A stretch of 64,000 bases of DNA from CAZRCZ01 sp964598765 (GTDB lineage Bacteria > Sumerlaeota > Sumerlaeia > MVZB01 > JAJFLK01): assembly GCA_964598765.1 (NCBI GenBank), contig CAZRCZ010000022.1, forward strand, positions 1 through 64,000, in the 5' to 3' direction. This document shows, piece by piece, positions 1 to 8,253 of the stretch. Each line of letters begins with the position of its first letter. The first letter of the stretch is position 1. The notes under the pieces were generated by a model. The model did no database searches, was not told the DNA's origin, and saw only the letters and a list, made by a program, of their open reading frames with translations. Made by a program: the position numbers and the translations under genes.

Positions 1-1045
1 CGTATTTCGGAACCTCAAGCACGACCTCCGATTTTCCGTCGGGATAGTGCATTTCGTATTTCGAGTAATCGCCGCGCAAATGCATATGTGGTAGATAACC
101 CGCGATAATGATGTCGCGGTCCCATTTTCGGCTCGACGCGATCCGGCAGGTCGGATCTCCGGGCTTGACATACATTTTCCCCGGATCGCCGACCGCCTCG
201 ACATACATCCGATGAACCGGTTTGGTTGCAAACCTAAATGCGATGGCCGAGACGTCCTCCACGCCCGTCCCCGCTCCCTTTTCCTTGTGGTAGTGCATCT
301 GGAAAATAAAGCTCGATCCGGCCTGAAGTTTGAGACCGTATCCATCGGGATAGACGGCGGGTTGGGAGCCGGGGGCTTCGCCGCCGATCATCTGAACTCC
401 TTCACCCCCTTGCGTTTTGGGAGGCTGGACAAAACCGAGAATGTGATGAACGACCTTGGAGCCGGGCTTGAACTCATACGCGGTGATGAATTTGTCCTCA
501 GGGAGCATTTCGGCGGTGAGATTCACCCGGACCATCGTGTTCAGGTCTTCGACTTCATCGCCGACGTGATATGGCTTCTCAAACTTGACGATAAGGTCCG
601 GTTTGCCGATGGACCATTCGCTCTGGACGTAGGTTTTTTCGGTGGGGGCGTCCTTCTTGTCGCCGGCGGGCGCGCCCGATTTGGCCCAGTCGGCGAGCGT
701 GGCGATCTCCTTGTCGTTGAGCGTCCGCTCATTGCGGAAAATGCCGTGGAAATTTTCGGCGGCCCGCCACGGCGGCATCAACTTCGACTGGGTGTCCTTG
801 ACGATGGACTTGACCCACGGGCGGACCTCCTCGTAGCTGGTGAAGGACATCGGAGCGATCATCCCGCCGAGGTTGGTTCCCTCCGGCCGATGACAATCCA
901 CGCATTTGCTCTGAAGGATCGGCATGACGTCCTTGTAATAGGTCGGATTAGAGGGAGCATCGTCGGCGCGAACTTGTGTCGCGGGCGCGAGAGCGAGCGC
1001 CATCGCTGTTCCGCTTGTCGCCAAAATTTTCAAGAAGCTGTTCAT
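1..1045 (-). CDS. Cytochrome c / copper monooxygenase-like (PHM-type) secreted protein, C-terminus cut by window edge
   Basis: 348 residues are visible; the gene runs off the left edge. A signal peptide covers about residues 1-27. A class I cytochrome c motif CVDCH follows at 48-52, with the context MPPW at 90-93 typical of cytochrome domains fused to peptidylglycine monooxygenase (PHM)-like domains. The copper-ligand type motifs VVHHIL (198-203), HYH (251-253) and PHMHLRG (319-325) are all present, so both copper sites may be intact. The family is predicted to be a periplasmic redox enzyme; the substrate is unknown. The start ATG has a good ribosome site (AAAGGA, 9 nt upstream). A degenerate relative of the same domain family lies at 46992-48236. 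Copper monooxygenase activity is inference from motifs. Confidence 0.8.
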   Translation of the reverse strand, partial: MNSFLKILATSGTAMALALAPATQVRADDAPSNPTYYKDVMPILQSKCVDCHRPEGTNLGGMIAPMSFTSYEEVRPWVKSIVKDTQSKLMPPWRAAENFHGIFRNERTLNDKEIATLADWAKSGAPAGDKKDAPTEKTYVQSEWSIGKPDLIVKFEKPYHVGDEVEDLNTMVRVNLTAEMLPEDKFITAYEFKPGSKVVHHILGFVQPPKTQGGEGVQMIGGEAPGSQPAVYPDGYGLKLQAGSSFIFQMHYHKEKGAGTGVEDVSAIAFRFATKPVHRMYVEAVGDPGKMYVKPGDPTCRIASSRKWDRDIIIAGYLPHMHLRGDYSKYEMHYPDGKSEVVLEVPKY

Positions 1046-1557
1046 AACCCTAATCCTTTCAGTCTTTATAATTTTTTGATCGTCCCGTCGGAAACCTTGG
1101 AATTGGCTTGGGGAGAACGCGCGACACGGTTCCCCTCGGGCGGCGCGTCTGCGCCTCGCCGATCCCACAAATTCCCACTCAATTTAACCAAGAACCGGTC
1201 TTGGTCTCAATGGAGAATTAAGGGGACAAACGGGGACTGGCTCGACGGAAATGCTGTAAAAATCCGGTTGCTCATTTTTCCACCGGCTTGTCCCGGTTTT
1301 TCAACCCCTCGCGGCTACTCGACCGCGCAATTCTCCATTCCCCCAAGTTAATGACTGCCCAAACCGATTTGCGGTTTGGTCGTTTTGACTATCCAAAATG
1401 AATTCATATGGAGAATACATCCCGACATTTTACAACATTTTAGTCGCCTAACAAAGGGGAGTGACTGTCGCGCCGATTTTTGCCAGAATAGGAGCATGAG
1501 TTTCGCGCAAGGTTGAATCTCGTCTCAAAGGACTTCTGACCCAAGGACCTCGACACC
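1046..1557. other. Intergenic region, 512 bp, between divergent genes
   Basis: Divergent spacer between the cytochrome gene and leuD. It must hold promoters for both directions, but no convincing -35/-10 pair, riboswitch or leader peptide was found. I see no gene here. The long plus-strand reading frame crossing it is antisense to the cytochrome gene and is not credible. Confidence 0.5.
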
Positions 1558-2169
1558 ATGAAACCGTTCACCACGCTCACTGGCATCGTCGCCCCGTTGG
1601 AGGCGCTCAACGTGGACACCGATCAGATCATCCCGAAGCAATTCTTGAAGAGGATCGAACGGACGGGCTACGGCCAATTTTTGTTTTTCGATTGGCGGTT
1701 CAAGAACGGCGGAGCATCGAATCCCGATTTTGAGATGAACGCGCCGCGCTACAAAGGCGCGACGATCCTTCTTACCAAGGACAATTTCGGTTGCGGTTCC
1801 TCACGCGAGCACGCGCCGTGGGCGTTGGAGGATTACGGATTCCGATGCATCCTCGCGCCGAGCTACGCCGATATTTTTTTCAACAACTGCTTCAACAACG
1901 GAATGTTGCCGATTGTCTTGCCCGTGGCGACGATCGAGGCGCTCTTTGCGGAGGTCCGAGCCAAGGAAGGGTATCGGCTGACGGTTGATTTGCCGAATCA
2001 AAAAATCATCAGGCCGGACGGATCGGCCATCGCCTTCGAAGTTGATCCCTTTAAGAAACATTGCCTCATCAACGGGTTGGATCAGATCGGATTGACGCTG
2101 GAGCAGGAGGATAAGATCGCGGCGTTCGAGCGGAAACGGGGCAGGGTTGAGGCCGGGTCCGGAACGTAA
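1558..2169 (+). CDS. leuD: 3-isopropylmalate dehydratase small subunit
   Basis: LeuD, with LeuC, isomerises 2-isopropylmalate to 3-isopropylmalate in leucine synthesis. The 203 aa length is usual for the family. Diagnostic stretches are DTDQIIPKQFLK near residue 20, the substrate-loop motif GCGSSREHAPWAL near residue 80, and the swivelling-domain stretch SYADIFFNNCFNNGMLP near residue 103. The ATG follows AAGGA at 9 nt. leuC is not next to it in this window; trpB and trpA follow on the same strand, so leucine and tryptophan genes may share a transcript. The last codons run directly into repeat-like DNA. Confidence 0.96.
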   Translation: MKPFTTLTGIVAPLEALNVDTDQIIPKQFLKRIERTGYGQFLFFDWRFKNGGASNPDFEMNAPRYKGATILLTKDNFGCGSSREHAPWALEDYGFRCILAPSYADIFFNNCFNNGMLPIVLPVATIEALFAEVRAKEGYRLTVDLPNQKIIRPDGSAIAFEVDPFKKHCLINGLDQIGLTLEQEDKIAAFERKRGRVEAGSGT

Positions 2170-2234
2170 CCGCCAAGACGCCAAGAAACACGTGACGGCA
2201 AAAAGATTACGATTACGATTAAGATTATGATTAA
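2168..2234 (+). repeat. Half octamer repeat plus GATTAN hexamer array in the leuD-trpB gap
   Basis: The 57 bp gap starts with CCGCCAAGACGCCAAGA, which matches one arm of the octamer-built inverted repeat family (compare the complementary arm at 31312-31345). Five consecutive hexamers follow at 2205-2234: GATTAC, GATTAC, GATTAA, GATTAT, GATTAA. The apparent trpB ATG (2227-2229) lies across the fourth and fifth hexamers. A related array with both arms is at 53821-53923, and both end in GATTATGATTAAGA. Confidence 0.85.
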
Positions 2235-3447
2235 GAGCAGGACTAAGAAGCAAATTGTCTTGCCCGATGAAAGGGGGCATTACGGGCAATTTGGAGGGAA
2301 ATTCGTCCCGGAAACCCTGATGGGGGCGTTGACCCAGCTTGAGTCGGAGTATCGGAAGATTCAACGCGACGCCAAGTTTCAGAGGGAATTGGGGGATTTG
2401 CTACGGGATTACACGGGGCGGCCGACTCCACTTTTCGAGGCAAAACGGCTCGCGGCGCGATTGGGGGGGCGATGCCGGATTTTCCTGAAGCGCGAGGACC
2501 TCTGCCACACTGGCGCGCACAAGATCAACAACACGCTGGGACAAGGGCTTCTCGCCAAAAGGCTCGGCAAGGGACGGGTCATCGCGGAGACCGGCGCGGG
2601 ACAACACGGCGTCGCCACGGCGACCGCCGCCGCGCTTCTCGGTTTGCAATGCGAGATATACATGGGAGCCGAGGATGTTCGGCGTCAAGAATTGAACGTC
2701 TTTCGCATGAAACTGCTCGGCGCGAAGGTCAACACCGTCCGCTCCGGAACCTGCACGCTCAAGGACGCGACGAACGACGCCATGCGGGAATGGATGGCGA
2801 GCGTGGACACGACGCACTACATTATCGGTTCGGTCGTCGGGCCGCATCCTTTTCCGATGATCGTGCGCGATTTTCAGTCGGTGATCGGACGCGAGGCGCG
2901 CCAGCAGATCAAACAGAAAATCGGACGTTTGCCGGACGCACTGCTGGCGTGCGTCGGCGGCGGATCCAATTCCATCGGGCTGTTTCATCCGTTTTATCGC
3001 GATGCGAAGGTGAAAATGATCGGCGTCGAAGCGGCGGGACATGGTCTCCATACGCCGCGGAACGCCGCGACGATCACCAAGCATGAAGTCGGGGTGTTCC
3101 ACGGAAGTAAAAGCTACGTTTTGCAAAGCAACGACGGACAAATCACTCCCGCGCACAGCATTTCGGCGGGACTGGATTATCCGGGAGTCGGGCCGGAACA
3201 TTCGTATTACGCCGAAAGCGGACGCGCGCAATACATCAGCGCGAGCGACGACGAGGCGCTGACCGGAGTTCGGATGCTTTGTGAGACGGAGGGAATCCTG
3301 CCCGCGCTCGAAACCGCTCACGCGATCAGCTGTCTTCCGCGAATCGTCAAGGAACTGCCGAAAGGATCGGCGATCATTGTTTGCATCTCCGGACGCGGGG
3401 ACAAAGACGTTTACACTCTGCGCGACGCTCTGAAACTTCCCTCATGA
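2227..3447 (+). CDS. trpB: Tryptophan synthase beta chain
   Basis: The PLP-dependent beta subunit condenses indole (channelled from TrpA) with serine to make tryptophan. Family signatures are clear: GGKFVPETLM near the N-terminus, the PLP lysine in HTGAHKINNT, ETGAGQHGVATA with the catalytic glutamate, and the phosphate-binding loop GGGSNS. The 406 aa length is normal. The first ATG lies inside a GATTAN repeat and no ribosome site precedes it; translation may start there by default, may be coupled to leuD, or may use the in-frame TTG at 2260. trpA starts within the stop codon (ATGA overlap), so the two subunits are coupled. Confidence 0.96.
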   Translation: MIKSRTKKQIVLPDERGHYGQFGGKFVPETLMGALTQLESEYRKIQRDAKFQRELGDLLRDYTGRPTPLFEAKRLAARLGGRCRIFLKREDLCHTGAHKINNTLGQGLLAKRLGKGRVIAETGAGQHGVATATAAALLGLQCEIYMGAEDVRRQELNVFRMKLLGAKVNTVRSGTCTLKDATNDAMREWMASVDTTHYIIGSVVGPHPFPMIVRDFQSVIGREARQQIKQKIGRLPDALLACVGGGSNSIGLFHPFYRDAKVKMIGVEAAGHGLHTPRNAATITKHEVGVFHGSKSYVLQSNDGQITPAHSISAGLDYPGVGPEHSYYAESGRAQYISASDDEALTGVRMLCETEGILPALETAHAISCLPRIVKELPKGSAIIVCISGRGDKDVYTLRDALKLPS

Positions 3448-4256
3448 ATGCATCCCAAAACCGCATTGACACAATGTTTGCCCGCAACCGCGAGGCGGGG
3501 GCAAAGACATCGGTCTTTTACGTGACGGCGGGCTATCCCGATTATGCAACGACGGAAAAGGTCGTCGCGGCTTTGGAGAAGGCCGGAGCGGATCTGATCG
3601 AGTTGGGATTGCCCTTCTCCGATCCGATTGCCGACGGACCGACGATTCAAGCGGCGTCGCAAAAAGCGCTGGAGGCAGGAGCGACGGTCGGAAAGACGCT
3701 GGAATTGACCCGACGTATTCGCTACCAAACCGCAATCCCGCTTGTGTTATTTTCAGCTTACAATCCCATTTTTCATTATGGACTGGACATGTTCGTCGCC
3801 GATGCGGCGTCGGCGGGAGCCGATGGCGTTTTGATACCCGATTTGCCGCCGGAGGAGGCGGAGGAGTTGATTTCGATTTCTCGAACGCGAGATTTGAAAA
3901 CGATTTTTTTAGTCGCGCCGACGACCGATTCCAAGAGGCGCAAACTGATTGTGGAACATTCCAGCGGATTTACTTATTACATTTCGCTTCGGGGCGTGAC
4001 CGGCGCGCGGGAGGAGTTGCCTCCAGATCTCAGGGCAAATGTTAAAGCCATCAAGAAGATTTCCGATCTGCCGGTTGTCGTCGGATTCGGCGTCTCCAAG
4101 CCGAGCCATGCCCGATTGGTCGCGGAAGTTGCCGATGGGATTGTGGTCGGGAGCGCGTTGATTTCGTTGATTGGGACGCACGCTGGGAAACCGGAACTGG
4201 AGAAGGAGGTCGAGACATTCGCCCGCGGTCTGATCCAAGCAATGTCCGGGTCATGA
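3444..4256 (+). CDS. trpA: Tryptophan synthase alpha chain
   Basis: The alpha subunit cleaves indole-3-glycerol phosphate to indole and glyceraldehyde 3-phosphate. The protein is 270 aa when started at the ATG that overlaps the trpB stop as ATGA; an upstream in-frame extension from 3381 lies inside trpB and is rejected. The catalytic glutamate is in LIELGLPFSDP and the catalytic aspartate in DPIADGPTIQ. The phosphate-binding GFGVSKPSHA and GSALI motifs near the C-terminus complete the TIM barrel. The gene is last in the leuD-trpB-trpA run and is followed immediately by a strong inverted repeat. Confidence 0.96.
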   Translation: MNASQNRIDTMFARNREAGAKTSVFYVTAGYPDYATTEKVVAALEKAGADLIELGLPFSDPIADGPTIQAASQKALEAGATVGKTLELTRRIRYQTAIPLVLFSAYNPIFHYGLDMFVADAASAGADGVLIPDLPPEEAEELISISRTRDLKTIFLVAPTTDSKRRKLIVEHSSGFTYYISLRGVTGAREELPPDLRANVKAIKKISDLPVVVGFGVSKPSHARLVAEVADGIVVGSALISLIGTHAGKPELEKEVETFARGLIQAMSGS

Positions 4257-4320
4257 TCCGTGTAATCCGTAAAATCCGTGTCCAAATTTTGGGACACGGA
4301 TTATACGGAATAACACGGAT
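4256..4320. terminator. Inverted repeat between convergent trpA and a glycosyltransferase; probable bidirectional terminator
   Basis: Two arms of about 28 nt, nearly fully complementary, flank an AT-rich loop (AAATTTT). Each arm is three 9-nt-like units: ATCCGTGTA, ATCCGTAAA, ATCCGTGTC on the left, with the mirror on the right. It fills the whole gap between the trpA stop and the stop of the opposing glycosyltransferase. Position and symmetry fit a bidirectional terminator, though no classical U-tract follows. Confidence 0.7.
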
Positions 4321-5529
4321 TCATATCTTTGCAACGAGCGATATAAGCCGTCTGGTCAAAATCCCCCGGGCGTAATCGCGCTCAAAAACCTCGCGGGCGC
4401 GGATGCCCAGCGCGTCGCGGGTTTCCTTTGAGACGGCAAGGTCGCGGATGGACCGCGCGAAGCCGGCAACGTCGCCGAGTTGAATCGCGCGCCCGCATTT
4501 TTCTTTTTCGAAACAACGGGCGATCTCACATTCCGGTTCTCCGATGAATATCGCGGAGCGGCCGGCGGCGAGGATCGGCGCGAGTTTGCTGGGAACAATC
4601 AGACCTGCTGTCCCCCGCGCCTGCGAAATCAGATGAATATCGGCGGCGCCGAGGGTTTCCCGCAACCGCTCGCGCGGTTGATAGGGTAAAATGCGCGCCC
4701 GGGCAATCGAGAACTTCTCGATTACCGATTTAATTTCGTCAAGTTTGGCGCCTCCGCCGATGAAGCAAAAATGCAGACGCGGATTATCGCGGAGTTCAAT
4801 CATGCCTTGGCAAATCGTTTCAAAGTCATGCGCGCGCCCCATGTTGCCGGAATACATGACGACCACGTCGTCGGCGGAATAACCCAACTCGCGCCGGAAC
4901 CTGTTTTGCTCATGAGGCAGGGGAGTGATTTGTATTCCATCGGCCCAAGGGGGAACGACTGCAATGCGGTTTGGGTTCATTCCCTTGTTTTTCAAGCGTT
5001 CCGCCATCGTCTCTCCGAGAGCAGGGATCAGATCACATCGCCGGAGCCAATGCGTTGCAAGTCGCGCAAGGAGGCGCGTTAGAATCGAAGATGACCTGAA
5101 TGTTCCAAGCGCGATACCCACGTCGGGATAAATATCCATGGCGTAATGAATGATTTTGCCCCCGCGAAAAAGGCGAACGCAAAACGCGGCGGACATCGCC
5201 ATCGGCGGATCGGTGAGGACGAGGATGACATCGGGTTTGCAAATCCATGGCCCAAGGAGATGTAAACTTAGTTGGAAGGTTCCAAGATCGGCCATGCGCC
5301 TCCAGACGGAAGAGCGGCCAAAATTCGCCGAGGGAAGGCGATGAATAAAGACGCCGTTCCAAGTTTCCCGTTTGGGAAGGGGAGCGTCCGGACGGTCATA
5401 GCGAAGGCGCGAGCAAAGAACGTGGACTTCGTGCCCGGCCTTGACCAAATCCTCGGCCAGATCGGCGGAGAGCATAGCCGTGGCCGATTCGTCCGGCCAG
5501 AAAAAGCGATTGATGAGGAGGATTTTCAT
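4321..5529 (-). CDS. Glycosyltransferase family 4 (WcaI-like)
   Basis: A 402 aa GT-B fold glycosyltransferase, with an N-terminal Rossmann half beginning ILLINRFFWPDESATA and a C-terminal nucleotide-sugar half with SGNMGRAHDF and a late glutamate-rich loop (GEPECEIA). The LINRFFWPDE opening and the DIYPDV stretch resemble WcaI-type enzymes of colanic acid and other exopolysaccharide loci. It should act at the cytoplasmic membrane face on a lipid-linked glycan. This is the last gene of a 10 kb minus-strand polysaccharide cluster; 49 bp separate it from the upstream GT2 gene. Sugar specificity cannot be read from sequence. Confidence 0.88.
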   Translation of the reverse strand: MKILLINRFFWPDESATAMLSADLAEDLVKAGHEVHVLCSRLRYDRPDAPLPKRETWNGVFIHRLPSANFGRSSVWRRMADLGTFQLSLHLLGPWICKPDVILVLTDPPMAMSAAFCVRLFRGGKIIHYAMDIYPDVGIALGTFRSSSILTRLLARLATHWLRRCDLIPALGETMAERLKNKGMNPNRIAVVPPWADGIQITPLPHEQNRFRRELGYSADDVVVMYSGNMGRAHDFETICQGMIELRDNPRLHFCFIGGGAKLDEIKSVIEKFSIARARILPYQPRERLRETLGAADIHLISQARGTAGLIVPSKLAPILAAGRSAIFIGEPECEIARCFEKEKCGRAIQLGDVAGFARSIRDLAVSKETRDALGIRAREVFERDYARGILTRRLISLVAKI

Positions 5530-5578
5530 TCGTGGAATTCTTAAAGTTCAGCCAATTAAGGTAAGGAAACAGAAAAGC

Positions 5579-6403
5579 TTAAGCGTCGTCTTTCCTTTGC
5601 CGCAGTTCTTCGACTTTCAGAACGATCAAATGTTCGTAGAACGATTGCAGAACGCAATAGGCGAAGCCGGGCAGTAGATCCAAAAATCCCAGACGCAGAA
5701 AATACAGATACATGAATTTCATGAAAGGACGAAAAGGGAGGCGTGTCGAGAAAGTTTTTAGGGCGCGACGTCGTTCGAGAAAATCGGATGCGAGAATGCG
5801 GCTTATTCTCCCGCTTTTTTTCTCGGATTCGGAGAGAGATTGCCTCGCTTCGGCGGATGCGTAGCGATTGTGTTTTTCGAGCCAATCGGCAAGTCCCTTC
5901 TCAAAAGAAAAATGGAGCATGGGTTCCTCCAAAAATCCAGCGCGGTCGCGCGAGGACTCCCGCTGACCGTGACCGTGCTGGATGAATTCCATTTTTCCGA
6001 GACGAATTAGACGGAGTTGGTAAGCGGGATAACTTCCCGCATGCTTCAACCAGCGTCCCATGAAAATCATTTGCGAGGCGACGAAATAACCGTCGCAATC
6101 GGGATTTTGAATCCGCGCGCGGATTTCTTCGAAGAGTTTGGGTGTAAAGCGCTCATCGGCGTCGAGATGAAAAACCCATGGATGCCGAAATTCGATTTCC
6201 TTGAGGGCGAAATTGCGTTGCGAGGCGAAATCGTCGAATTTGCGCTGATAAAACCGCGCTCCGGAATCGCGCGCGATTGGCTCGGTTTGATCCGACGAAA
6301 ACGAATCGAGAATCACAACGTCGTCGAACCCTCGAACCGATTCGAGACAGGCCGACAAATTGAGTTCCTCATTCAGCGTCAGGATCAAAACGGAAACGTC
6401 CAC
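5579..6403 (-). CDS. Glycosyltransferase family 2
   Basis: A 274 aa GT-A enzyme. The N-terminal strand VSVLILTLNEELNL, the SDQT segment and the metal-binding acidic motif HLDADERF are typical of GT2. I place the start at GTG 6403, preceded by AAGGA at 7 nt; the longer frame to 6457 would overlap the upstream acetyltransferase by 50 bp and adds a low-complexity arginine-rich tail. With this start the gap to the upstream stop is 4 bp. The C-terminal part has a hydrophobic stretch (about 235-262) that may tether it to the membrane. The enzyme likely adds a sugar to the surface glycan; donor unknown. Confidence 0.88.
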   Translation of the reverse strand: MDVSVLILTLNEELNLSACLESVRGFDDVVILDSFSSDQTEPIARDSGARFYQRKFDDFASQRNFALKEIEFRHPWVFHLDADERFTPKLFEEIRARIQNPDCDGYFVASQMIFMGRWLKHAGSYPAYQLRLIRLGKMEFIQHGHGQRESSRDRAGFLEEPMLHFSFEKGLADWLEKHNRYASAEARQSLSESEKKSGRISRILASDFLERRRALKTFSTRLPFRPFMKFMYLYFLRLGFLDLLPGFAYCVLQSFYEHLIVLKVEELRQRKDDA

Positions 6404-6407
6404 GAAA

Positions 6408-6998
6408 TTATCCTTGGAGTTCTCTCTTCTTGATCGCGCGCGCGGGGTTGCCGGCAACGATGGTCCAAGCGGGAACGTCTTCGACCGCGACGGCGCGCGC
6501 GCCGATAATGGCCCCTTCGCCGACGGTCACGTCGGGCCCGACAAATGCGTCGGCGCAAATCCACGCTTGATCGCCAACTTGAATTGGAGGTTTTAACAAT
6601 GGCAAGTCGCTTCGCGTGTAATCGTGCGTTCCCGCGCACAGATGGGCGCGGTGGGAAATGGTGACTCGTTCGCCAATCGTGATCTTACCGAGATTGTAGA
6701 TAAAAGCGTGTTCGCCGATCGAGGACCAAGCGCCGATCTCCAAATTCCAAGGCATGTAAACCATGACCGACGAATAGATGTGAACGTTCCGTCCCACCTT
6801 GGCGCCGAACAACTTCAAAATTAAGGAGCGCCAGCTGAAGAAGGGACGAGGGCTAAGGTGAAAGAAGATACGCCCGAACGCCCAGAATACGCGGCGAATC
6901 ATTACGCCACGAGGATATTTCACGGCGCTTCGATTGGAGGCGATGTCGAGTTGGGAGGCCAGAGTTGATCCTAGCTGACGCCGAGCGCATTCCTTCAT
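6408..6998 (-). CDS. WcaF-like acyltransferase with left-handed beta helix
   Basis: A trimeric hexapeptide-repeat acetyltransferase of the WcaF type. Key stretches are the N-terminal SNRSAVKYPRG, typical of putative colanic acid acetyltransferases, and hexapeptide turns such as IGAWSSIGEHAFI, ITIGERVTISHRAHLC, GTHDYTRSDLPL and VTVGEGAIIGARAVAVEDV. The catalytic histidine is expected in GTHDY. The ATG at 6998 gives 196 aa, close to family length; a TTG at 7052 would add 18 residues. Neither start has a clear ribosome site. It probably O-acetylates a sugar of the polysaccharide assembled by the surrounding enzymes. Confidence 0.87.
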   Translation of the reverse strand: MKECARRQLGSTLASQLDIASNRSAVKYPRGVMIRRVFWAFGRIFFHLSPRPFFSWRSLILKLFGAKVGRNVHIYSSVMVYMPWNLEIGAWSSIGEHAFIYNLGKITIGERVTISHRAHLCAGTHDYTRSDLPLLKPPIQVGDQAWICADAFVGPDVTVGEGAIIGARAVAVEDVPAWTIVAGNPARAIKKRELQG

Positions 6999-7127
6999 GC
7001 GCGGCGTCGGTTGAGTCCGTATAGTCTTAACCGCTTCAAGAGCGAATTGCAATTGAGCCGGATATAGAATTGAATGACGCGCAACGAAATCCCTCGGCAG
7101 AGCAGAATCAAAACTGTTGAGCGCGCA

Positions 7128-8231
7128 TCAAGTCCGTCGGGCAACCCAGCGATCGCGCAGATTCATCGCGGTACGCTCCACGAATACGTGGCAGATGAAG
7201 CCGGCCAATAAAATCAATGCCGTTAAAAGTAAAACGTGGATGGGAACATAGAGGGGCACGCGTCGGAGAATCCACGAACGATAAACGTTAATCACCAAAG
7301 GATGGACAAGGTAGAGACTGTAGGACCAAGTGGCGATGAAGTAGATGGAGCGACTTCCAAAGGGAAGGAAGGATCTCTCTTCCACCAAAGCGACAAGAAG
7401 AACCATGAAACTCAAGGCGAGAAGGGTAAAGCCCCAACGGTTCATCCAATTCGGGGGATAGGCGAAATTCAGAAAGACACACACGATGGCGAACGGAAAA
7501 AACCGGCGGGCAAGGCTCTTGATGCGAAGCCATGCCGTCAATTCGAAGCGTTGGAGGTAGGCGCACCAAACCCCGATGGCCAAGCCATCCAGACGAAGGT
7601 GCGTCGCGATGGGAGGTCGCATCAATTCATCGGTCCGCTCCGACACCAGCGCGATCCTCAGGATCAAGGGAAGAAGAAAGACGGCGAGAAAGAACAGATG
7701 AATGCCCCTTCCGAGCTTTCGCGCGAGGATAAGGATAAGCGGCAGAAAAAGATAAAAATGCTCTTCAATGCAAAGGCTCCAACTGACCTGAAAGTAAGGT
7801 ATCTCCCGATAATAATTTTGGATGAAAACCCAATAGCCCCAGTCGTAAGCGACCGGAGCATTGCCATAAACCCGCTTCGCGAAATACGAAAATTGGAGAA
7901 AAACGAGATAAGGAGGAATGGTCCGAATAAGACGGCGGAGCATGAAACGCGGAACTTGAACGGAGCCAAAGACTTGAACTTCCTTCCAGTAAAGTCCTCC
8001 GACCAACCACCCGCTCAAAACAAAGAAAAGGTCAACGCCCGCCCACCCTCCCTTCAGCACATTAAGCCCCGGTGTATCGGCGGACCATAGTTTGAGCGTG
8101 TTGAAGTGGTAACCGATGACGCTGATGATGGCCAAAGCGCGCAAGAGATCCAAGTTGGCCACCCGATCCGCGGAAGAACGGTTCGGCGCCCCATCAATGA
8201 TTGAGGGTGGGGTTTGAACGCGCTTGCTCAT
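7128..8231 (-). CDS. Acyltransferase 3 family integral membrane protein
   Basis: A multi-pass membrane acyltransferase of about 367 aa from the ATG at 8231. The family signature NLDLLRALAIISVIGYHF near the N-terminus contains the arginine and catalytic-type histidine, followed by GWAGVDLFFVLSGWLVG. About ten hydrophobic segments follow, and the conserved SWSLCIEEHFYLFLP motif is present. These enzymes transfer acetyl or other acyl groups from the cytoplasm onto periplasmic glycans. The longer frame to 8351 overlaps the upstream glycosyltransferase and is rejected. The upstream stop lies 23 bp away, so the genes are likely co-transcribed. Confidence 0.9.
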   Translation of the reverse strand: MSKRVQTPPSIIDGAPNRSSADRVANLDLLRALAIISVIGYHFNTLKLWSADTPGLNVLKGGWAGVDLFFVLSGWLVGGLYWKEVQVFGSVQVPRFMLRRLIRTIPPYLVFLQFSYFAKRVYGNAPVAYDWGYWVFIQNYYREIPYFQVSWSLCIEEHFYLFLPLILILARKLGRGIHLFFLAVFLLPLILRIALVSERTDELMRPPIATHLRLDGLAIGVWCAYLQRFELTAWLRIKSLARRFFPFAIVCVFLNFAYPPNWMNRWGFTLLALSFMVLLVALVEERSFLPFGSRSIYFIATWSYSLYLVHPLVINVYRSWILRRVPLYVPIHVLLLTALILLAGFICHVFVERTAMNLRDRWVARRT

Positions 8232-8253
8232 CTCATGCCATGCTTTCAATCGT

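Noticed and set aside
212..1351. Long plus-strand reading frame
   Set aside because: It is antisense to the cytochrome/PHM-like gene, whose motifs and signal peptide are convincing; the frame has no recognisable domain.
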